Notes: generated by a model not told the origin, from the sequence alone. A stretch of DNA of 64,000 nt from VRUE01 sp963729995 (GCA_963729995.1 CAVSPF010000003.1:1426001-1490000), one strand, 5' to 3'. Positions 48,688 through 57,683 are shown, counted from the first letter of the stretch. Program-made: numbers and translations.

Positions 48688-49629
48688 CTAGCGAGTAACG
48701 GCGATCCTGAGCATGCGCTGGATCCTGGCGATGGTCGCGGCCAGTTCGTCCTCGATATGACTCCACGTCACCCGCGCGGTGCGGTAGCCGGCTGCCGCGA
48801 GGACCTGATCCCGCCAGCGGTCGTGACGGAAGGCGGCGCGGGTTCGGTGGCTCTGTTCACCATCCGTTTCGATCACCAGCCGCCGCTCCCGCCAGAGAAA
48901 GTCGATCTCGAATCGATGGCCGTCGATCGAAATCTCCGCATTGCATTGCGGCGGCGGAAGACCGGCCTCGACGAGAGCGGCCAGCAGCCGCGCCTCCAGG
49001 GGGCTTCGCAGACGCGGCAGCCGTTCGTCCTCGCTGCGCCAGGCGGCAAGGATCGCGCGCAACCGCGGAGCGCCGCACCTGCATCCTCGGCGGAGCACGC
49101 GATCCACCCCTCGCACGTCCAACAGGCGCAGCGTGGCGGCCTGCTCCACCAGCCGGCGCAGCGACCATTCGCCAAGGCCGCCCGCCATGTCCACCAGAGT
49201 GCGGGACGCGGTCGTGCAGGGAATCCCGTCGCGAACCTCCACCTCGTCCTGCCCAGGCATGCGAACGTAGTGCCGACGCACCCCCTGGATCTTCCTGCCC
49301 GACTGGCCCGGCGCGATTACGTCGATCACCAACGATCTCTTGTCCCACAGGCCGAGCAGCTCCGCCGCGCTGCCGTGCGAGACGACCGTACCGTCCCCGC
49401 AGGCGAGCACCGCCGCAAGCATCTGCCCGCGTCGTCCGACCCGGCGCTGGCCAGGGGAGAAAACGCCGTGAAGGACTGGATGCAGTCGCCCGGATGCCAC
49501 GCGCCCGGTGATCGCCCGGTCGGTCAGTCCAAGCTCGCGCAACTGCCGGCGTGAGACAACGCCATGCTGCCGGTCAGCCAGAGCCGCAATCGCGCGATTG
49601 GTGCTCGCGGTGCTCCTTTTGTCCCCCAT
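48688..49629 (-). CDS. AbiEi-like / DUF559 protein
   Basis: A 313-residue protein. The N-terminal winged-helix region (ALADRQHGVVSRRQLRELGL, ASGRLHPVLHGVFSPGQRRV) matches AbiEi-type antitoxin domains. The C-terminal 110 residues (SPLEARLLAALVEAGLPPPQ, FEIDFLWRERRLVIETDGEQ) form a Vsr-like DUF559 nuclease fold with Asp and Glu metal positions. Such proteins are numerous in actinobacteria and their role is unsettled; no AbiEii partner is present. The ATG lies inside repeat P3, and no other start is available before the domain. Confidence 0.8.
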   Translation of the reverse strand: MGDKRSTASTNRAIAALADRQHGVVSRRQLRELGLTDRAITGRVASGRLHPVLHGVFSPGQRRVGRRGQMLAAVLACGDGTVVSHGSAAELLGLWDKRSLVIDVIAPGQSGRKIQGVRRHYVRMPGQDEVEVRDGIPCTTASRTLVDMAGGLGEWSLRRLVEQAATLRLLDVRGVDRVLRRGCRCGAPRLRAILAAWRSEDERLPRLRSPLEARLLAALVEAGLPPPQCNAEISIDGHRFEIDFLWRERRLVIETDGEQSHRTRAAFRHDRWRDQVLAAAGYRTARVTWSHIEDELAATIARIQRMLRIAVTR

Positions 49630-49650
49630 TTGTACAAAAGGAGCAGCGGG
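49609..49650. repeat. Dispersed ~40 bp palindrome, copy P3
   Basis: TGCTCCTTTTGT (49611-49622) and ACAAAAGGAGCA (49634-49645) are perfectly complementary across an 11 nt loop. It is the most symmetrical of the P repeats. On the minus strand it supplies the ATG and first codons of the DUF559 gene. Confidence 0.8.
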
Positions 49651-49712
49651 GACGAACTCTCACCCATCGACGAAGGCGCTGACCCTCGGAGCGCTGAATC
49701 TCTGAGCGCTCT

Positions 49713-50951
49713 CTATTCCTCTGGGGTGCGGGGGACCTGGCCGCCCTCGGCGCCGCGTTCCATCGCCGGGCCGCGGGGAGAGGCGATGCCCAGGACCCGC
49801 ATCGCCTTGAGGCCGAGGCCTAGCTTCTCCCGGCCCTCCGTCGAGGAGACGTCGTGGCCGCACAGCTCGCGCACGCGCTCGAGGCGGTAGCGGATCGTGT
49901 GCCGATGGGTGAAGAGCTGTTTCGCGGTGGCCGCCACGTTGCCGTCGTTGTCGAGGTAGGTCTCGATGGTCGCCACCAGCTCGGTCTCGTACTGCTCGTC
50001 ATAGGCCGAGAGGGGCTCGATCGTCTCGGCGTAGAAGCGCTCCAGCTCGGCCGGATCCTCGCTCATCGCAGGCAGGAGCAACCGGTAGGCGCCGGTGTCC
50101 TCGAAGGCAAGCAGCAGGCGGCCCTCCGCCTCGCCGACGTTGACCGCCAGGCGTGCCTCACTGCCCGCCCTGTAGAGGTCGACCGGATCGGCGGCGAGCC
50201 GGCTGCGCCCGATCGTCAGGTGAAATCCCGAGAGCGCCTCCTCCAGCTCTCGCGCCAAGCCGGCCGCCGCGCGCGCCAGGCGCTCGTCGTCCGCGGCGGG
50301 AGCGATCGCGGCGATCTCGGCCGCAACCTCACCGCTCTCCGCCGTCGCCAGCGCGCCGGGCGCAAGCGAGCGCAGCGCTCGCATCGCCAGGGTCAGCACC
50401 CGGGCTCGCCACTCGCCGGTTTGCGCAGCGCGTGGGGCGGCGCGGAGGATGATCACGCCGGCCCCCTTCTCGAGGTCAGCGCCCAGCTCGGCGGCGCGAG
50501 CGACGATGTCCCCGCGGTCGGTCACCTGGCGGGCGAGCACAGCGCCGACGAAGGCACCCGCCACTTCCTCGTTCTCCCACTCGGGCGAGCGGGAGCGCTC
50601 CAGCTCCAGGGCCAGCAACGTGGCAACCATGCGGGCGATCGCGGGGTCGGGGGCGGCCTTGGCGCGATAGCGCAGCTCGCCGACCACGCTTTCGGCCACG
50701 CGCAACTCGACCGTCGTCACTCGCTCGTCCGCCGCAAGCAGCTTCCTCTCCTGGTCGGGTGACGCGCCGGCGACCGCGAGCACGGCGCCGGAGCGATCGA
50801 TCAGCGCGATGCTCGCGTCGAGCACCCGGGCCGCTGCCCGCCCCACCGCGGGCAGCCCGGCACCCGACTCGACCGCCTCGGCAAGCGTGTCGAGGGTCCC
50901 GGCCTGTGCCGGATTTACAGGCGTTTCTCGCCCTTTTGGCGGAGCGGGCAT
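49713..50951 (-). CDS. PucR/CdaR-type transcriptional regulator
   Basis: A 412-residue regulator. A GAF-like N-terminal half (AARVLDASIALIDRSGAVLA) is followed by a GGDEF-related central domain (LTIGRSRLAADPVDLYRAGS) and the C-terminal PucR HTH (TYLDNDGNVAATAKQLFTHR then HTIRYRLERVRELCG). Such proteins sense small molecules and activate adjacent or distant catabolic genes. No obvious target operon lies beside it; the next downstream gene is the DUF559 protein. Confidence 0.88.
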   Translation of the reverse strand: MPAPPKGRETPVNPAQAGTLDTLAEAVESGAGLPAVGRAAARVLDASIALIDRSGAVLAVAGASPDQERKLLAADERVTTVELRVAESVVGELRYRAKAAPDPAIARMVATLLALELERSRSPEWENEEVAGAFVGAVLARQVTDRGDIVARAAELGADLEKGAGVIILRAAPRAAQTGEWRARVLTLAMRALRSLAPGALATAESGEVAAEIAAIAPAADDERLARAAAGLARELEEALSGFHLTIGRSRLAADPVDLYRAGSEARLAVNVGEAEGRLLLAFEDTGAYRLLLPAMSEDPAELERFYAETIEPLSAYDEQYETELVATIETYLDNDGNVAATAKQLFTHRHTIRYRLERVRELCGHDVSSTEGREKLGLGLKAMRVLGIASPRGPAMERGAEGGQVPRTPEE

Positions 50952-50968
50952 CGCTCCATTATCCCTGC

Positions 50969-51220
50969 CTACTTAAGGAGATCGACGATGTCGTTGTAGT
51001 AGTAGACGACTGCGAGACCAGCCACGACCCCGATCGAGACGAGGACGAGGAGGACGACCACGGACAGGACGCCGGCGGTCGCCTTCTCCCAGAGCCGTCC
51101 ATAGGAGCTCAGCGCAGGCATGAGGATCAGGCTGACGAACGCGGTCAGGCTGATCAGCCCGGAGACTCCGAACAGCAGGTACTCGTTTTCGATCTTCTGC
51201 AGCGCCAGCGGCAGTTGCAT
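50969..51220 (-). CDS. Small two-pass membrane protein
   Basis: An 83-residue protein with two hydrophobic segments (LLFGVSGLISLTAFVSLILM and GVLSVVVLLVLVSIGVVAGL) separated by a short polar loop. I do not recognise a family. It lies 17 bp upstream of the PucR gene on the same strand and may be co-transcribed. Confidence 0.65.
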   Translation of the reverse strand: MQLPLALQKIENEYLLFGVSGLISLTAFVSLILMPALSSYGRLWEKATAGVLSVVVLLVLVSIGVVAGLAVVYYYNDIVDLLK

Positions 51221-51274
51221 TAGACGGTCGGCTCCACGGCCACGTGCGTCATCCAGGCGTGCATGGTTGTGGGG

Positions 51275-52807
51275 TCAACCATCTACGTCATTGTGGCGCA
51301 AGGGCCCGTCCAAAGACTGCGGGGATCTTCGGATAGCCCCTTGGGTGGAGATGACGAGACCGATCGCCGCGCAGAGCGAGAACGCAGCCGCGCCCAACGC
51401 CCAGCCGGCGCTGACGTCGCTCAGGTAGTGGACACCGAGGTAAACGCGGGAGAGGCCGATGAGCGCGGCGAGCCCGATCCCCATCGCGATCACCGCGGTG
51501 CCGCGTGCCATTCCCGGACGCAGGCGCATCACGACCGTCACCGCCAGCCAGACGTAGAAGATCGAATAGGCGGCATGGCCGCTCGGGAAGGAGGAGCCGC
51601 TGAAGCCACTCAGGCCGCCAAGCGGCCGGGGACGGTCGACCGCGGCCTTGATCTCGTGGACGCCGAAGACGATCAGCAGCATCCCGGCCGCCAGGACCAA
51701 GAGCTCCGCCCAGCGCCGCCGCACGACGAGGGCGGCCGCGGCGACCAGGGCGAGCGGCCACGTCACCGAGGCCGAGCCGAGCGCGGTGAAGACCTTGACG
51801 ACGGCGGTGAGCCAGGCGGCGCGGACGCTTTCCGCGATTTCCATCGCCGTCATGTCCCCCGGAGTGGGGCCGGGTTCGGCACTGACGATGGCCGTGTAGG
51901 TGACCAGCACGAATCCGGCAACCGCGAGGATCGCCATCAGGGAGGTGAACTCCAGGCCGAAGGTGCCGCCGGGCGTGACCCGGTTCCAGAGGAACTGCAG
52001 CTGCGGCTGAAAGCGCCGTGCGAAGGCGACGAGCCAGCGCGCAAAGGCGTGCCGCTCCATCCAGCGCACCGCGGCACGCCGGTTCGCGTCGACCCTGAGG
52101 TGGCGGACGACGAGGATCGAACCGACGACGAGGACGATCAGCGTTCCGAGCAGGAATGCGCCTTTCCCCGCGTACTTGGCGGCGGTGTCGATGCTGCGTG
52201 AGAAGACGTAGCCGATCAGGATGTGAGCAGTGACGAAGAGCCCGCAGCCGAGGATGCTGTAAGGGACGAAGGCGCGATAGCGCATCCCCGAGCTGCCGGC
52301 GATGAAAGGCGCGAAGGCGCGCACCAGGCTGACAAAACGGCCGACGAAGATCGTCTTGCCGCCGTGACGGGAGAAGTAGTCCTCAACCTGCGCGAAGCGA
52401 TTCTCGGAGAGGCCGAAGCGAGGGCCGTGGCGGAGCAGGAACTCGCGTCCGAGGCGACGGCCGACGAAGAAGCTGGTGCTGTCCCCGGCCCAAGCCGAGA
52501 ACCAGGCGATCGCGATCAACAGGTAGATGTCGACCGCGCCCTGGCCGGCGACCGCGCCGCCGAGCAGCATCACCGTCTCGCCGGGGACGAGGAGGCCGAC
52601 GAAAACGCCGACCTCGGCAAAGGCGAAGACGCCAACGATCAGGTAGGTCCAGGGCCCGAGCGTGTCGGAGAGTTCCCGCAGCAGCCGGTGCAAGCCGCTA
52701 TGGGGAACGAGACGGGTGAGCAGGTAGTAGCCGGTGGCGATCGCCACGGCGATCGCCACGAGCACCAGGCCGCGACGGCGACGGTTCTCTGGAAGCTGGA
52801 GCCTCAC
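51275..52807 (-). CDS. DedA-family membrane protein fused to a PAP2 phosphatase
   Basis: A 510-residue fusion. Residues about 40-220 are a DedA/VTT domain (EVGVFVGLLVPGETVMLLGG, FVGRFVSLVRAFAPFIAGSS). Residues about 290-490 are a PAP2 lipid phosphatase with its three motifs: KAAVDRPRP, SSFPSGHAAYS and SRVYLGVHYLSDV. DedA proteins move polyprenyl-phosphate or lipids across the membrane and PAP2 enzymes dephosphorylate undecaprenyl pyrophosphate or phosphatidate. The fusion suggests coupled lipid-carrier recycling. Its ATG overlaps the ispE stop by 4 bp. Confidence 0.9.
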   Translation of the reverse strand: MRLQLPENRRRRGLVLVAIAVAIATGYYLLTRLVPHSGLHRLLRELSDTLGPWTYLIVGVFAFAEVGVFVGLLVPGETVMLLGGAVAGQGAVDIYLLIAIAWFSAWAGDSTSFFVGRRLGREFLLRHGPRFGLSENRFAQVEDYFSRHGGKTIFVGRFVSLVRAFAPFIAGSSGMRYRAFVPYSILGCGLFVTAHILIGYVFSRSIDTAAKYAGKGAFLLGTLIVLVVGSILVVRHLRVDANRRAAVRWMERHAFARWLVAFARRFQPQLQFLWNRVTPGGTFGLEFTSLMAILAVAGFVLVTYTAIVSAEPGPTPGDMTAMEIAESVRAAWLTAVVKVFTALGSASVTWPLALVAAAALVVRRRWAELLVLAAGMLLIVFGVHEIKAAVDRPRPLGGLSGFSGSSFPSGHAAYSIFYVWLAVTVVMRLRPGMARGTAVIAMGIGLAALIGLSRVYLGVHYLSDVSAGWALGAAAFSLCAAIGLVISTQGAIRRSPQSLDGPLRHNDVDG

Positions 52808-53634
52808 GGAGCGCGGCCAGCTTCGCAGACGATCGCGTCGTCGCGGCCGAGTTTCGCCGCTGCCGACTTTGCACCCGCTAGAGCGGGGAAAACCCCGACA
52901 GCGGTGGGGCCCGAGCCGGTCAGCAGGACGAGCGACGCGCCCGCCTCGCGCAGCGCGTCGAGCGCCTCGCCGATCTCGGGGCGCAGCGAGCGGGCCGCCG
53001 GCTCGAGGTCGTTGGCAAGAAGGTCCGCATAGTCGAGCGGAGACGCGCCGGCTCCCGCCGCGGCGCGAAGCCGCGCGGCGAGTTGCTCCAGCTCGGCCGC
53101 CTCGCGCCCCAGGCCGAGCCGGTCGGCCTCGGCGAAGACCGCGGCGGTGGCGAGGCCGCCCCCGCCCGGCAGCAGCACGACCGCGTGCGGCGCGGGCTCG
53201 GGCAGCCGCTCGACCCGCTCGCCGGCGCCGCCGACCAGCGCCAGGGCGGGGACGAGCTGCGAGGGCACGTCGGCGCCGATCTCGGCGGCGAGGCTCGGCA
53301 GGTCGGCTATCTCACCCGCGGCGAGGCGCAGGATGGCCGCGGCGTCGGCGCTGCCGCCCCCCAGGCCGGCGGCGATCGGAATCCGCTTCTCGATCTCGAC
53401 CCGCAGCGGCGGATGTCCCCAGCCCCGCTCACGCAGAGCGGCAAGCGCCCGCGCGGCGAGGTCCTCCCCCTCGATCCCAGGGCAGATGACCTCATCGGTA
53501 TCTGCCCCGGCAACCTCGATCGAGTCGGCCAGCGAAAGCGGCTCGAACAGCGAGCAGAGCGAATGGAGGCCGTCCTCGCGACGCGGCCCGAGGAAGAGGC
53601 AGAGGTTGAGCTTGGCGGGGGCTTGGATGCGCAT
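52804..53634 (-). CDS. ispE: 4-diphosphocytidyl-2-C-methyl-D-erythritol kinase
   Basis: A 276-residue GHMP kinase. RIQAPAKLNLCLFLGPRRED is the IspE start, PIAAGLGGGSADAAAILRL the ATP loop, and VLLTGSGPTAVGVFPA the C-terminal motif. It phosphorylates CDP-methylerythritol in the MEP isoprenoid pathway. The frame opens at 53670, but ATG 53634 matches the family start. The E4 hairpin ends 8 bp before it. It is followed, with 4 bp overlap, by the DedA-PAP2 gene. Confidence 0.94.
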   Translation of the reverse strand: MRIQAPAKLNLCLFLGPRREDGLHSLCSLFEPLSLADSIEVAGADTDEVICPGIEGEDLAARALAALRERGWGHPPLRVEIEKRIPIAAGLGGGSADAAAILRLAAGEIADLPSLAAEIGADVPSQLVPALALVGGAGERVERLPEPAPHAVVLLPGGGGLATAAVFAEADRLGLGREAAELEQLAARLRAAAGAGASPLDYADLLANDLEPAARSLRPEIGEALDALREAGASLVLLTGSGPTAVGVFPALAGAKSAAAKLGRDDAIVCEAGRAP

Positions 53635-53641
53635 ATCGGCT

Positions 53642-53755
53642 GGGCCTGTCCCGGCAGGGGTCTCGCTCAACTTTTTCTGAAGACAGTTGGTGGCTGTCCG
53701 CCCGCCGCGGCCCAGAAAAAGTACAAGCCGCTCCGACCCCTACCGGGACAGGCCC
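53642..53755. repeat. Composite hairpin element E4, between rsmA and ispE
   Basis: Outer arms 53642-53662 and 53735-53755 are complementary over 21 bp with one mismatch. Inner arms CTTTTTCTG (53671-53679) and CAGAAAAAG (53713-53721) form a 9 bp stem. The right outer arm includes the rsmA stop codon and last few codons. The geometry matches E2 and E3. Confidence 0.8.
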
Positions 53756-54498
53756 CTCGCGAGCGCCTGGAAGTCCCCTGGGGTGAGCTGCTCGGCGCGG
53801 GCGTTCTCGGGGAGGCCCAGATCCACCAGGGCGCGACGGGTGGCCTCGAGGGAGCCGGGACGGACGTGCTCGATGGAGCGGGCGAGGGCCTTGCGCCGGT
53901 GGGCGAAGGCCGCGCGGACGAGGTCGCGAGTCGGAGGGTCGGCGCCGGGCCCCGTGCGGCGCATGCCGAGGATCGCCGACTCGACGCGCGGCCGTGGGCG
54001 AAAGACGGCCGGGTCGACCGTGCGCATCAGCCTCACCTCGCAGGCGAGCTGAACGAGCACGCTCGGCGATCCGTAGGTGCGGCTGCCCGGCGCGGCGCGC
54101 AGGCGATCGGCGATCTCGCGCTGGACCATCACGGTCCAGCGCCGCAGCGACGGCAGCTCTTCGATCGTGCGCAGGAGCAGCGGGGTGGCGATCGCGTAGG
54201 GCAGGTTGGCGACGACCGCGGTCGGCGCCGGCGCCAGGCGGGCGAGGTCGAGCTTCATCGCGTCGCCCCAGTGCAGGTCGACGCCTGGCCGGGCCGCGAG
54301 CGGGGCCAGCACGGACTCCAGGCGCCGGTCGGTCTCGATCGCGTGGACGTGCGCGGCGGCCGCGGCGAGGCGCACGGTCAGCACGCCCTCGCCGGCTCCG
54401 ACCTCGAGCACGACGTCATCGGAGGAGAGGGCTGCGTCGCGGAGGATCGCGTCGAGCAGGTTCGGGTCGGCGAGGAAGTTCTGGCCGAGTCTTACCAC
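53740..54498 (-). CDS. rsmA: 16S rRNA dimethyladenosine transferase RsmA (KsgA)
   Basis: A 252-residue enzyme: VRLGQNFLADPNLLDAILRD, AdoMet motif LEVGAGEGVLTVRL, target-base motif AVVANLPYAIATPLL, and FRPRPRVESAILGM. It dimethylates two adenines near the 3' end of 16S rRNA. GTG 54498 begins 2 bp after the tatD stop; the long frame upstream is tatD in another phase. The last codons lie in hairpin E4. Confidence 0.94.
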   Translation of the reverse strand: MVRLGQNFLADPNLLDAILRDAALSSDDVVLEVGAGEGVLTVRLAAAAAHVHAIETDRRLESVLAPLAARPGVDLHWGDAMKLDLARLAPAPTAVVANLPYAIATPLLLRTIEELPSLRRWTVMVQREIADRLRAAPGSRTYGSPSVLVQLACEVRLMRTVDPAVFRPRPRVESAILGMRRTGPGADPPTRDLVRAAFAHRRKALARSIEHVRPGSLEATRRALVDLGLPENARAEQLTPGDFQALARGLSR

Positions 54499-54500
54499 GC

Positions 54501-55268
54501 CTACCAGCCAAAGACGGCTCGCGCGTTGGCCTCGACGGCCCGCTCCAGATCCTCGTAGGAGACGCCGCGGGCCGCGGCGACGACGCGGGCGGTGGCGACG
54601 ACGTTGGCGGGCTCGTTCGCCCGGCCGCGCATCGCCTGGGGAGCCAGGTAGGGGGCGTCGGTCTCGACCAGGATCAGGTTCTCGGGCAGCTGTGCCGCCG
54701 CTTCCCGCAGCGCCTCCGACTTCGGGTAGGTGACGTTGCCGGCGAAGGAGCAGAGCCAGCCGCGCTCCGCCGCGTCGGCGGCGCGCTGCGGCGCGGAGAA
54801 GCAATGGAGGATCACCGGATGGCCGGCTGCTCGGGCATCCAGGATCTCGAAGACCTCGTCGGTTGCCGTCGTCTGGCCGTCGGGATCGCGGGCGTGGATG
54901 ACGATTGGGAGATCGCGGTCGCGGGCGATCTCGATCTGTGCCTCGAAGGCGCGACGCTGGTCGGCCGGGCTCGCCGTGTCGCGGTAGTAATCGATCCCGG
55001 TCTCGCCGATCGCGCGCACCCTTTCGTGCGCGGCAAGCCGCGCAATGTCCGCCGCCGCGGCGTCGTCGAAGCCCGCCGCCGAGGTCGGGTGGCAGCCCAC
55101 GGAAGCGAAGACGCCCTCGTGCCGCTCTGCCGCGGCGATCGCCTCGGCGTTGGCGTCGCCCCCCAGCCCCACGTTGAGCATCCTCCCCACGCCCGCCTGC
55201 TGCGCCGCCTCGACGATGTCGGCCTCGGGTCGCTCACAGAGGAAGAGATGCGTGTGGGAGTCGATCAT
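54501..55268 (-). CDS. tatD: TatD-family metal-dependent DNase/hydrolase
   Basis: A 255-residue TIM barrel with the metal motifs in order: MIDSHTHL, GETGIDYYRD, PIVIHARDPD, VILHCFSAP and LVETDAPYLAP. TatD enzymes are 3'-5' exonucleases or D-aminoacyl-tRNA deacylase-like hydrolases. It sits between metG (10 bp) and rsmA, a conserved metG-tatD-rsmA order. ATG 55268 is the family start although the frame is open further. Confidence 0.93.
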   Translation of the reverse strand: MIDSHTHLFLCERPEADIVEAAQQAGVGRMLNVGLGGDANAEAIAAAERHEGVFASVGCHPTSAAGFDDAAAADIARLAAHERVRAIGETGIDYYRDTASPADQRRAFEAQIEIARDRDLPIVIHARDPDGQTTATDEVFEILDARAAGHPVILHCFSAPQRAADAAERGWLCSFAGNVTYPKSEALREAAAQLPENLILVETDAPYLAPQAMRGRANEPANVVATARVVAAARGVSYEDLERAVEANARAVFGW

Positions 55269-55278
55269 TGCGGTGCAG

Positions 55279-56784
55279 CTACGCCGCGGCCTCGGTCTTC
55301 GGGAAGAGCTGCGGCACGCGCTCGATCCGCTGGCCGCCAGGGCGCGAGCCCAGCTCGGCAAGCCCGCGGGACTCCTCGCCCAACGCCGCCAGCAGGCGGT
55401 CGCTGGCCTGCGGCAGGTAGGGGACGAGGAGCAGCGTCGTCACGCGCAGGCCCTCGGCGAGGTTGTAGAGGACTTCGTCCAGCCGCTCGGGGTCAGCCTC
55501 GTCCTTCGCCAGCACCCATGGCTGCGTCTCCTCGACGTAGCGGTTTAGCCGGCGCACCAGCTTCCAGGCCGTCTCCAGCGCCTGGCTCAGCTCGGCCTGA
55601 TCGAGCAGCGAGCTGAAGCGCGCGACAACGCCTTCGAAGTCCTCCTCCAGCACCGCATCAACAGCGCCAGAAGGTACGACCCCGTTACGAAACCGCTCGA
55701 CCATCGCCAGCACCCTGCTCGCGAGGTTGCCGAAGTCGTTGGCCAGCTCGGTCTCGTAGCGCGCCTCGAAGCCCGCCGTGGAGATCGAGCCGTCCTGGCC
55801 GAAGCTGACCTCGCGGAAGCAGTAGAAGCGCAGCGCGTCGGCGCCAAAGCGCTCGATCACCTCGAACGGGTCGAGCACGTTGCCGAGCGACTTCGACATC
55901 TTCTTCTCGCCCATCAGCAGGTAACCGTGGATCGCCATCCGCTGCGGAGGCTCCAGGTCCGCCGCCCAGAGCAGGGCTGGCCAGATCACCGCGTGGAACT
56001 TGAGGATGTCCTTCGCCATCACGTGCAGGTCGGCCGGCCAGAAGCGCTCGGTCAGGTCCTCCCCCTCGCGCGCGAAGGTGAGCGCCGTGACGTAGTTGAG
56101 CAACGCGTCGAACCACACGTACATCCGCTGCTCGGGGTCCCACGGCAGCCGCATCCCCCACTTCAGCTTCGGCCGCGAGAGCGAAACGTCCTCCAGCCCC
56201 CCCTTGATGAAGGAGACCGCCTCGTTGCAGCGGAACTCGGGGACGACGAAGTCGGGGCGTTCCTCGTAGAGGCCTTCGAGCTGCGCCTGGAAGGCCGAGA
56301 GGCGGAAGAACCAGTTCTCCTCGCGTTCGCGCTCCAGTGGGATCTCGTGGATCGGGCAGGTCTGCCCGGGCCCCAGCTCCCGCTCCGTCTTGAAGTCGGC
56401 GCAGCGCGGGCAATACCAGCCCTCGTAGACGCCTTTGGTGACCCAGCCGTTGTCGTAGACCCGCTGCATGATCTCGGCGACCTTCTCGCCGTGGCGCGGA
56501 TCGGAGGTGCGGATGAAGAAGTCGTTCGTCGCGTCGATGATCGGCATCAGCTGGCGGAACTTCTCGGCGTTGCGGTCGGCCAGCTCCTGCGGCGAGATCC
56601 CCTCCCGCTCGGCCGCGGTCTCGATCGGCTCGCCGTGCTCGTCGGTGCCGGTCAGGAAGAACACCTCCTCGCCGCGCTGGCGCATGTGCCGGGCGAGCAC
56701 GTCGGCGGCCATCGTCGAGTACGCGTGCCCGAGGTGGGGCTCGGCGTTGACGTAGTAGATCGGCGTGGTGACGTAGTAGGCCAC
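55279..56784 (-). CDS. metG: Methionyl-tRNA synthetase
   Basis: A 501-residue class I synthetase of the short form without a C-terminal tRNA-binding domain. It has YVNAEPHLGHAYSTMAADVL (HIGH-like HLGH), a zinc knuckle CPRCADFKTERELGPGQTCP, WFFRLSAFQAQLEGLYEERP, and GEKKMSKSLGNVLDPFE (KMSKS). It charges tRNA-Met. It heads the metG-tatD-rsmA series on the minus strand. Confidence 0.96.
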   Translation of the reverse strand: MAYYVTTPIYYVNAEPHLGHAYSTMAADVLARHMRQRGEEVFFLTGTDEHGEPIETAAEREGISPQELADRNAEKFRQLMPIIDATNDFFIRTSDPRHGEKVAEIMQRVYDNGWVTKGVYEGWYCPRCADFKTERELGPGQTCPIHEIPLEREREENWFFRLSAFQAQLEGLYEERPDFVVPEFRCNEAVSFIKGGLEDVSLSRPKLKWGMRLPWDPEQRMYVWFDALLNYVTALTFAREGEDLTERFWPADLHVMAKDILKFHAVIWPALLWAADLEPPQRMAIHGYLLMGEKKMSKSLGNVLDPFEVIERFGADALRFYCFREVSFGQDGSISTAGFEARYETELANDFGNLASRVLAMVERFRNGVVPSGAVDAVLEEDFEGVVARFSSLLDQAELSQALETAWKLVRRLNRYVEETQPWVLAKDEADPERLDEVLYNLAEGLRVTTLLLVPYLPQASDRLLAALGEESRGLAELGSRPGGQRIERVPQLFPKTEAAA

Positions 56785-56855
56785 GGGGCGTCAGGCTAAA
56801 CGACGAACTTTCGAATCCCCGCTCCCCCGGCCATGCGCAGATCCGAAGCGGAGCG

Positions 56856-57683
56856 TCATCGACGCGGCTCGCGACCGGTCAGCGCCCGGTAGAGGTCGTT
56901 GGCGCGGGTCCCGGTCAGCGCCGCGACGACGCTGGCCGCGGCGCGCGGCCGGGCGCCCGACTGGACCAGGTGGCGGAGTGCGTCCACCGCGAAGCCGATG
57001 TCCTTGTCGTGCTCCTCCGAAGCCGCGGGGCCGATCACCAGCACGATCTCCCCTTTGACGTCGCCGCGAAAGCGCCGCGCGAGCTCGGCCAGCGAGGCCC
57101 GTGAGACCTCCTCGTGCATCTTCGAGAGCTCCCTGCAGACCGCCGCCGGACGGTCGGGGGCGATCGCCGCCAGGGCAGCGAGGGACTCGCCGACCCTGCG
57201 TGGGGACTCGAAGGCGATCACCGTCTCCGTCGAGCGCAGCACCCGCTCCATCTCGCCGGCCCGCTTCGGCAGGAAGCCCTCGAAGTGCCAGCGGTCGGTC
57301 GGCAGGCCCGAGGCGACCAGCGCAACCGGCACCACCGATGGCCCCGGCAACACGGTCACGTCGAGGTTGCGGTCGATGCAGCGACGGATCAGGCGATACC
57401 CCGGATCGGAGATCGCGGGCATCCCGGCGTCCGAGACGAGGGCAACGGTCTCGCCGCGCTCGATTCGCTGGGCCAGCTCGGTCGCCCGCGCCGCTTCGTT
57501 GCCCTCGTGGTTGGAGACCAGAGGCGGCGCCGGACGGATGCCGAGCTTGTCGAGCAGGTTGCCGGTGCGGCGCGTGTCCTCACAGGCGATGTAGTCGGCG
57601 GCGACGAGCGCGTCTCGCACCCGGATCGTGATGTCGTCCAGATTGCCGATCGGGGTCGGACAGACGATCAGGGACCCCGGCAT
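56856..57683 (-). CDS. rsmI: 16S rRNA 2'-O-ribose methyltransferase RsmI
   Basis: A 275-residue SAM-dependent enzyme of the tetrapyrrole methylase fold: VCPTPIGNLDDITIRVRDAL, CEDTRRTGNLLDKLGI, VALVSDAGMPAISDPGYRLI, LPTDRWHFEGFLPKR and FESPRRVGESLAAL. It methylates C1402 of 16S rRNA. Its start shares one base with the stop of the glucokinase gene. Confidence 0.95.
   Translation of the reverse strand: MPGSLIVCPTPIGNLDDITIRVRDALVAADYIACEDTRRTGNLLDKLGIRPAPPLVSNHEGNEAARATELAQRIERGETVALVSDAGMPAISDPGYRLIRRCIDRNLDVTVLPGPSVVPVALVASGLPTDRWHFEGFLPKRAGEMERVLRSTETVIAFESPRRVGESLAALAAIAPDRPAAVCRELSKMHEEVSRASLAELARRFRGDVKGEIVLVIGPAASEEHDKDIGFAVDALRHLVQSGARPRAAASVVAALTGTRANDLYRALTGREPRR

Noticed and set aside
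33772..53755. Integron attC sites as an explanation of the composite hairpins
   Set aside because: The GTTRRRY and RYYYAAC boxes of attC sites are absent and no integrase is present; arms are also too perfectly paired.
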